Positions 60,646-64,000 of a stretch of 64,000 nucleotides of DNA are shown here, piece after piece. The position numbers and the translations under genes were made by a program. The notes beneath the pieces are model-generated. The model worked only from the letters and a program-made list of their open reading frames with translations, had not been told where the DNA came from and searched no databases. The DNA is taken from contig JAXMCR010000004.1 of assembly GCA_046349255.1 (NCBI GenBank), positions 434,001 through 498,000 on the forward strand, written 5' to 3'. The stretch's first letter is position 1; each line of letters begins with the position of its first letter. Origin of the DNA: DAIODI01 sp046349255. Its GTDB lineage: Bacteria; Pseudomonadota; Alphaproteobacteria; Rhizobiales; Aestuariivirgaceae.

Positions 60646-61971
60646 TCAGTACACGGCGCGATAGCGGGCGCAAACCTCCTCGTCGGAAAGCCCTTCCATC
60701 AGCGCGATCTCCTTGCGCTTCACCGCCACATAGGACTGGAGCATGGTCGGCGACATCCAGCCGGCCACCGTTCTGTCGGTCTCCAGCCGGTCGAGCGCCT
60801 CGCCGAGCGAAGCGGGCAGCGGCACCACGCCGAGCCGCTGCATCGCTTCTGCCGAAAGTTCGCTCGGATCGCGATCGATCGCCGGCGGCAACGGCAGTTT
60901 TGCGCGGATGCCCTCGAGACCCGCCCGCACCACCGCGCCCACGATCATGTAGGGGCTGACCGTCGCGTCAGGCGGGCGCACCTCCATGTTGAAGCCGGAG
61001 CGCTGCTTCTCCGGCGAAGGGTCCGGCGACGGGCAGATGCGTACGGCCGCCTCGCGGTTCTGCACGCCGAAGCTCGCGTAGCCGCACGACCAGTGGTGCG
61101 GTCCGAGCCGGTAGTAGGAGACGGGGCTGCCGGCGAGCAGCGCGCACATCTGCGGCATATACCGCACCACGCCCGCGATGAAGTGCTGGGCGACCTTCGC
61201 GGCGCCGGCCTCGCCCGCGGGATCGAACGCGGCGTTGTGACCGTCGTGGTCGACGAAGCTGAAGTGCATGTGGGCGCCGTTGCCGATCGCCTTGGGCATG
61301 GGCTTCGGCGTGAAGATGGCGCGCAGCCCGTTTCGGCGCGCCACCTCCCGAATCACCTCGCGCGTCAGCACGGCGCGATCGGCTGCTGCGGCGCCGATCG
61401 CAGGCCGCGTCGAGATCTCGTACTGGTTCACGCCGTATTCGGGTTCGATCGTTTCCGGCTTGAGCCCCGCTGCCGTCAGCGCCGCAGACAGTTCACCCGT
61501 GAACGGCGCGACCGCGCGCATCGCTTCGAGTGTGAAACAGGGGATCGGCGGGAGATGCGGGCCTTCCAGCAGGAATTCGTGCTCGAACGCGCCGGCGAAC
61601 CTCAAGCCCGTCTCGGCCTCGAAATCGGCCAGCGCATGCTTCATGAAGCCGCGCACGCAGCATTCCCAGCTCTTGCCGTCGCTGGTGTTGCTGTCGCACA
61701 GCACGACGTGGAACGGCGGAACGCCCGGCCAGAGGTCGAGGCGCACCTCCGTCTCGGGCACCGGCGTTTGGCGCACCTCCATCATCGGGCCCCAGATGTT
61801 GTCCGCGATGTCGTCGAACGGGGTCAGCGCCTGTCCCGCGACAGCCCAGCCGAGCCCCTTGGCCATGCGCGCAAGCAAGTCCGCCGCCGGCACGCCGCGC
61901 GTGCGGACGAGGCCCACGTAGTCGGTCCAGCACAGGTAGGCGACATCGCGCGCCGCGGCCCAGTCCGTCAC
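60646..61971 (-). CDS. Glutamine synthetase family protein (gamma-glutamyl-amine ligase-type)
   Basis: The 441-residue ligase has GS features AGAFEHEFLL, the EYGVNQYEI metal/substrate segment, GNGAHMHFSF and the later NREAAVRICPS loop. It belongs to the broad PuuA-like group that joins glutamate to amines rather than ammonia. The GTG at 61971 follows GGGGAGGAATGCAA at the right spacing; the ATG two codons earlier is too close to the ribosome site. It is divergent from an N-formylglutamate amidohydrolase-type gene. The substrate amine is unknown. Confidence 0.82.
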   Translation of the reverse strand: MTDWAAARDVAYLCWTDYVGLVRTRGVPAADLLARMAKGLGWAVAGQALTPFDDIADNIWGPMMEVRQTPVPETEVRLDLWPGVPPFHVVLCDSNTSDGKSWECCVRGFMKHALADFEAETGLRFAGAFEHEFLLEGPHLPPIPCFTLEAMRAVAPFTGELSAALTAAGLKPETIEPEYGVNQYEISTRPAIGAAAADRAVLTREVIREVARRNGLRAIFTPKPMPKAIGNGAHMHFSFVDHDGHNAAFDPAGEAGAAKVAQHFIAGVVRYMPQMCALLAGSPVSYYRLGPHHWSCGYASFGVQNREAAVRICPSPDPSPEKQRSGFNMEVRPPDATVSPYMIVGAVVRAGLEGIRAKLPLPPAIDRDPSELSAEAMQRLGVVPLPASLGEALDRLETDRTVAGWMSPTMLQSYVAVKRKEIALMEGLSDEEVCARYRAVY

Positions 61972-62085
61972 TTGCATTCCTCCCCGGCATCGAAGCAGCG
62001 TTGCGCACGAGAACAGCACGACGGGTCGGGTTGTTCAACCGGCGGCGCTTGACGGCAAGGCGCCGCGGACTAGTGTCCAAGCGCA

Positions 62086-62880
62086 ATGGACCAGCGCTCC
62101 CCCCAGATCGTCGATCCCGCGCCCTTCCGCGTGCTGAACGCGGCGGGGCCCGCCAACGTGGTCGTCACCTGTGACCACGCGAGCCACGCCACGCCGGCGC
62201 AGCTCCATCGCCTCGGCCTCGACGAGGCGACGATCACCCGGCACATCGGCTGGGACATCGGCGCGGCCGATATCGCGACGTACCTGTCGAAGCGCCTCGA
62301 CGCGGTGGCGGTGCTCTCCGGCGTGTCGCGGCTCGTCATCGACTGCAATCGCCACCTCGACGATCCGACGTCCATTCCGGCGGTGAGTGACGGTGTCGTG
62401 ATCCCCGGGAACGAGGGCATCGACGGGGACGAACGCGAGCGCCGGCAGGAGCAGTGGTTCTGGCCCTATCACGCGCAGCTCGACGAGATCGTCCGTGACC
62501 GGATCGATCGCGGCCATGCGCCGGTGATCCTTTCGGTCCACACGATGACGCACCGAATGCGCGGGCAGGACCGGCCGTGGCAGATCGCGCTGTCGTCGCA
62601 CGACGACCGCCGGCTCACCGATCCAGTGCTGGTGGCGCTGCGGGCCGTCGAGGTTCTCACCGTCGGCGACAACGAACCCTACGCCCTTGACCCGCGCGAG
62701 GACTTTTCGACGCCGCGCCACGCGTTGCGCTTCGGCCTGCCGCATGTGCAGGTCGAGTTCCGGCAGGACATCGTCTCGACGAGACCCGGTGCCGAGCGCT
62801 ACGCGGAGATCTTTGCCGCTGCATTCATCGACGGGCTGCGCGCACTTCGCCGCGATGGCCGCGGCTGGCCGATTGTCTGA
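62086..62880 (+). CDS. N-formylglutamate amidohydrolase family protein
   Basis: The 264-residue protein has the family motifs VVTCDHASHATP (metal His), DCNRHLDDP and LSVHTMTHRM. HutG-type enzymes release formate or an acyl group from N-acylglutamate. Here it is divergent from a gamma-glutamyl ligase and followed after 19 bases by an isochorismatase-family gene, so a role in breaking a glutamyl or formyl amide is plausible. Confidence 0.82.
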   Translation: MDQRSPQIVDPAPFRVLNAAGPANVVVTCDHASHATPAQLHRLGLDEATITRHIGWDIGAADIATYLSKRLDAVAVLSGVSRLVIDCNRHLDDPTSIPAVSDGVVIPGNEGIDGDERERRQEQWFWPYHAQLDEIVRDRIDRGHAPVILSVHTMTHRMRGQDRPWQIALSSHDDRRLTDPVLVALRAVEVLTVGDNEPYALDPREDFSTPRHALRFGLPHVQVEFRQDIVSTRPGAERYAEIFAAAFIDGLRALRRDGRGWPIV

Positions 62881-62899
62881 ACACGGAGGGATGAGACCC

Positions 62900-63544
62900 A
62901 TGGCCCAGAAACGCGATCCGCGCGAGGCGACGTACGACAACGGGCGCACCGCGCTCCTGTTCGTCGACATGCAGAAGATGTTCTGCATCCCGGGGATGGA
63001 CCCGGCCCATCCCGAAAACGATCCGAACCATTACTACTTCCGCCGCCTGCGCGAGACGGTGATCCCGAACCAGGTGAAGCTGCTCCAGATGGCGCGGGCG
63101 CGGGGCGTGCAGGTGATGCACACGATCATCGAGGCGCTCACCGAGGACTGCCGCGACGCCTCGCTCGATCACAAGCTGTCGGACCTGCTCGTGCCGAAAG
63201 GGCATCCGCTGGCCCCGCCGATCGACGAGATCGCGCCGATCCGGAACGAGATCGTTCTGCCCAAGACGTCGTCGGGCGTCTTCAACTCGACCAACATCGA
63301 CTACGTGCTGCGCAACCTCGGCATCCACTACCTGATCGTCGCCGGCGTCGTCACCGACCAGTGCGTCGACATGGCGGTGCGCGACGCGGCAGACCGCGGC
63401 TATCTGGTGACGCTGCCGGAGGACGCCTGCGCCACCTACACGCAGGCGCGCCACGACGCGGCGCTCAACGCCTTCAAGGGCTACTGCTGGATCACCTCGA
63501 CCGCAACGGTGCTCGACCGGCTCGGCGCGCTGAAGGCCGCCTAG
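62900..63544 (+). CDS. Isochorismatase/cysteine-hydrolase family protein
   Basis: The 214-residue protein has the Cys-hydrolase triad Asp23 (LFVDMQ), Lys122 (LPKTSSGVF) and Cys155 (VTDQCVD). Family members hydrolyse amides such as N-carbamoylsarcosine, biuret or nicotinamide, not only isochorismate. The ATG at 62900 is spaced 10 bases from GGAGGG; ATG 62891 is too close. It is co-transcribed with the amidohydrolase gene and convergent with gcvPB. Confidence 0.82.
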   Translation: MAQKRDPREATYDNGRTALLFVDMQKMFCIPGMDPAHPENDPNHYYFRRLRETVIPNQVKLLQMARARGVQVMHTIIEALTEDCRDASLDHKLSDLLVPKGHPLAPPIDEIAPIRNEIVLPKTSSGVFNSTNIDYVLRNLGIHYLIVAGVVTDQCVDMAVRDAADRGYLVTLPEDACATYTQARHDAALNAFKGYCWITSTATVLDRLGALKAA

Positions 63545-63554
63545 ACCTTCGCGC

Positions 63555-64000
63555 TCACTCCGCTGCCTGGCTGAACCCCTTCGGCGGCGTTCGGTGCTTG
63601 CGGAGGTAGGCGCGCCACGTCATCGCCCAACGCCTGGGATCGTCGAGCACATCACCCTTGATCTGCGCGATCGCCTGTCGATGCGGCGCGGACTTCACGA
63701 GGTCCGGCGTCTCGCGCGCTTCCTTGGCGATCTGGGCGACGACGGCCACCCACGTGTCGATGTCCTCCTTGGAATACATCTCGCCCGCTTCCGGCGTGAA
63801 CGGTTCCGGCACCACCCACGGTTCGTGGCTCATCCACCACGGGTCGATGCCGTAGTCGGCCATGCGGTTGGCGAATTCCACCGTGCCGATCCCCGTCTCC
63901 TCCTTGATCGGCCCGAGCCCCCAGCGCGTCATCTCCATGCGCCACTTGCGATTGTCCGGGTTCGAACGATAGAGCCCCGGGATTTCGGCGAGCTTCTTGT
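63555..64000 (-). CDS. gcvPB: Glycine dehydrogenase (decarboxylating) subunit 2, C-terminal part, cut by window edge
   Basis: The visible 148 residues match the C-terminus of GcvPB, the PLP subunit of glycine decarboxylase, with RWGLGPIKEETGIGTVEFANRM and DPWWMSHEPWVVPEPFTPEAG. The gene continues past base 64000, so the start and PLP Lys are not seen. Glycine decarboxylase passes C1 units to tetrahydrofolate, which fits the folate-linked demethylation chemistry of the island. No gcvH or gcvT is visible here. Confidence 0.82.
   Translation of the reverse strand, partial: KKLAEIPGLYRSNPDNRKWRMEMTRWGLGPIKEETGIGTVEFANRMADYGIDPWWMSHEPWVVPEPFTPEAGEMYSKEDIDTWVAVVAQIAKEARETPDLVKSAPHRQAIAQIKGDVLDDPRRWAMTWRAYLRKHRTPPKGFSQAAE

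Overview
The window looks like chromosomal DNA of a high-GC alphaproteobacterium, most likely of the Hyphomicrobiales/Rhizobiales. Three things suggest this: a secreted BA14K-like protein, EcfG-type stress promoters (GGAAC-N16-gGTT), and glxBCD/mgsABC genes beside a type III glutamine synthetase. Genes are packed tightly, often with 4-base ATGA or GTGA overlaps. I see no rRNA, tRNA, CRISPR array, insertion sequence or prophage.

Region 1 (1-9.7 kb): an operon with an MttB-family methyltransferase, an MmgE/PrpD protein, a CocE/NonD hydrolase, and a quaternary-amine-type binding protein plus ATPase with no permease in view. It is followed by an EamA exporter, a DUF2721 protein, a stress-promoted secreted protein and a cupin. 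Region 2 (9.7-16 kb): a minus-strand catabolic operon (maleate isomerase/arylmalonate decarboxylase-type protein, RutD-like hydrolase, aspartate dehydrogenase, NIPSNAP protein, carnitine-dehydrogenase-like enzyme), then queF, and a TetR regulator divergent from an SRPBCC protein over two matched palindromes.

Region 3 (16-35.2 kb) is the most interesting part: a methylated-amine utilisation island. It has a second MttB-family protein, a dimethylglycine-dehydrogenase-like FAD/GcvT fusion, a GntR regulator with a PhyH dioxygenase and a cupin, a type III glutamine synthetase followed by the three N-methylglutamate/glutamate-synthase-like subunits, two unknown proteins, trimethylamine monooxygenase (Tmm), TMAO demethylase (Tdm) and an APC permease. 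The expected route is TMA to TMAO (Tmm), then dimethylamine plus formaldehyde (Tdm), with monomethylamine captured as gamma-glutamylmethylamide and N-methylglutamate. The known dimethylamine monooxygenase (dmm) and heteromeric N-methylglutamate dehydrogenase (mgdABCD) are absent, so the FAD/GcvT fusion and PhyH enzyme are candidates for the missing steps. Four intergenic regions serving six transcription units carry ATTGGT/ACCAAT half-sites in a 10-bp register, which I read as the regulon of the island's GntR protein.

Region 4 (35.2-45 kb): small secreted and membrane proteins, a GFA-family protein, a Crp/Fnr regulator, a Gly/Pro-rich BA14K-like protein, and a PPK2-LOG-DUF1810 operon preceded by two perfect FNR/FixK boxes. 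A thiolase, a methyltransferase and an acyl-CoA dehydrogenase follow. Region 5 (45-60.6 kb): a thiolase, then a ten-gene minus-strand operon (class III aminotransferase, GntR regulator, split transketolase, dipeptide-type ABC transporter, class IV aminotransferase). It diverges, over a perfect 33-bp inverted repeat, from an OtnK-OtnC pair and a multifunctional beta-oxidation protein that lacks its usual C-terminus. Region 6 (60.6-64 kb): a second glutamine-synthetase-family ligase, an N-formylglutamate amidohydrolase-type protein, an isochorismatase-family hydrolase and the C-terminal part of glycine decarboxylase subunit 2 (GcvPB), cut by the window edge.
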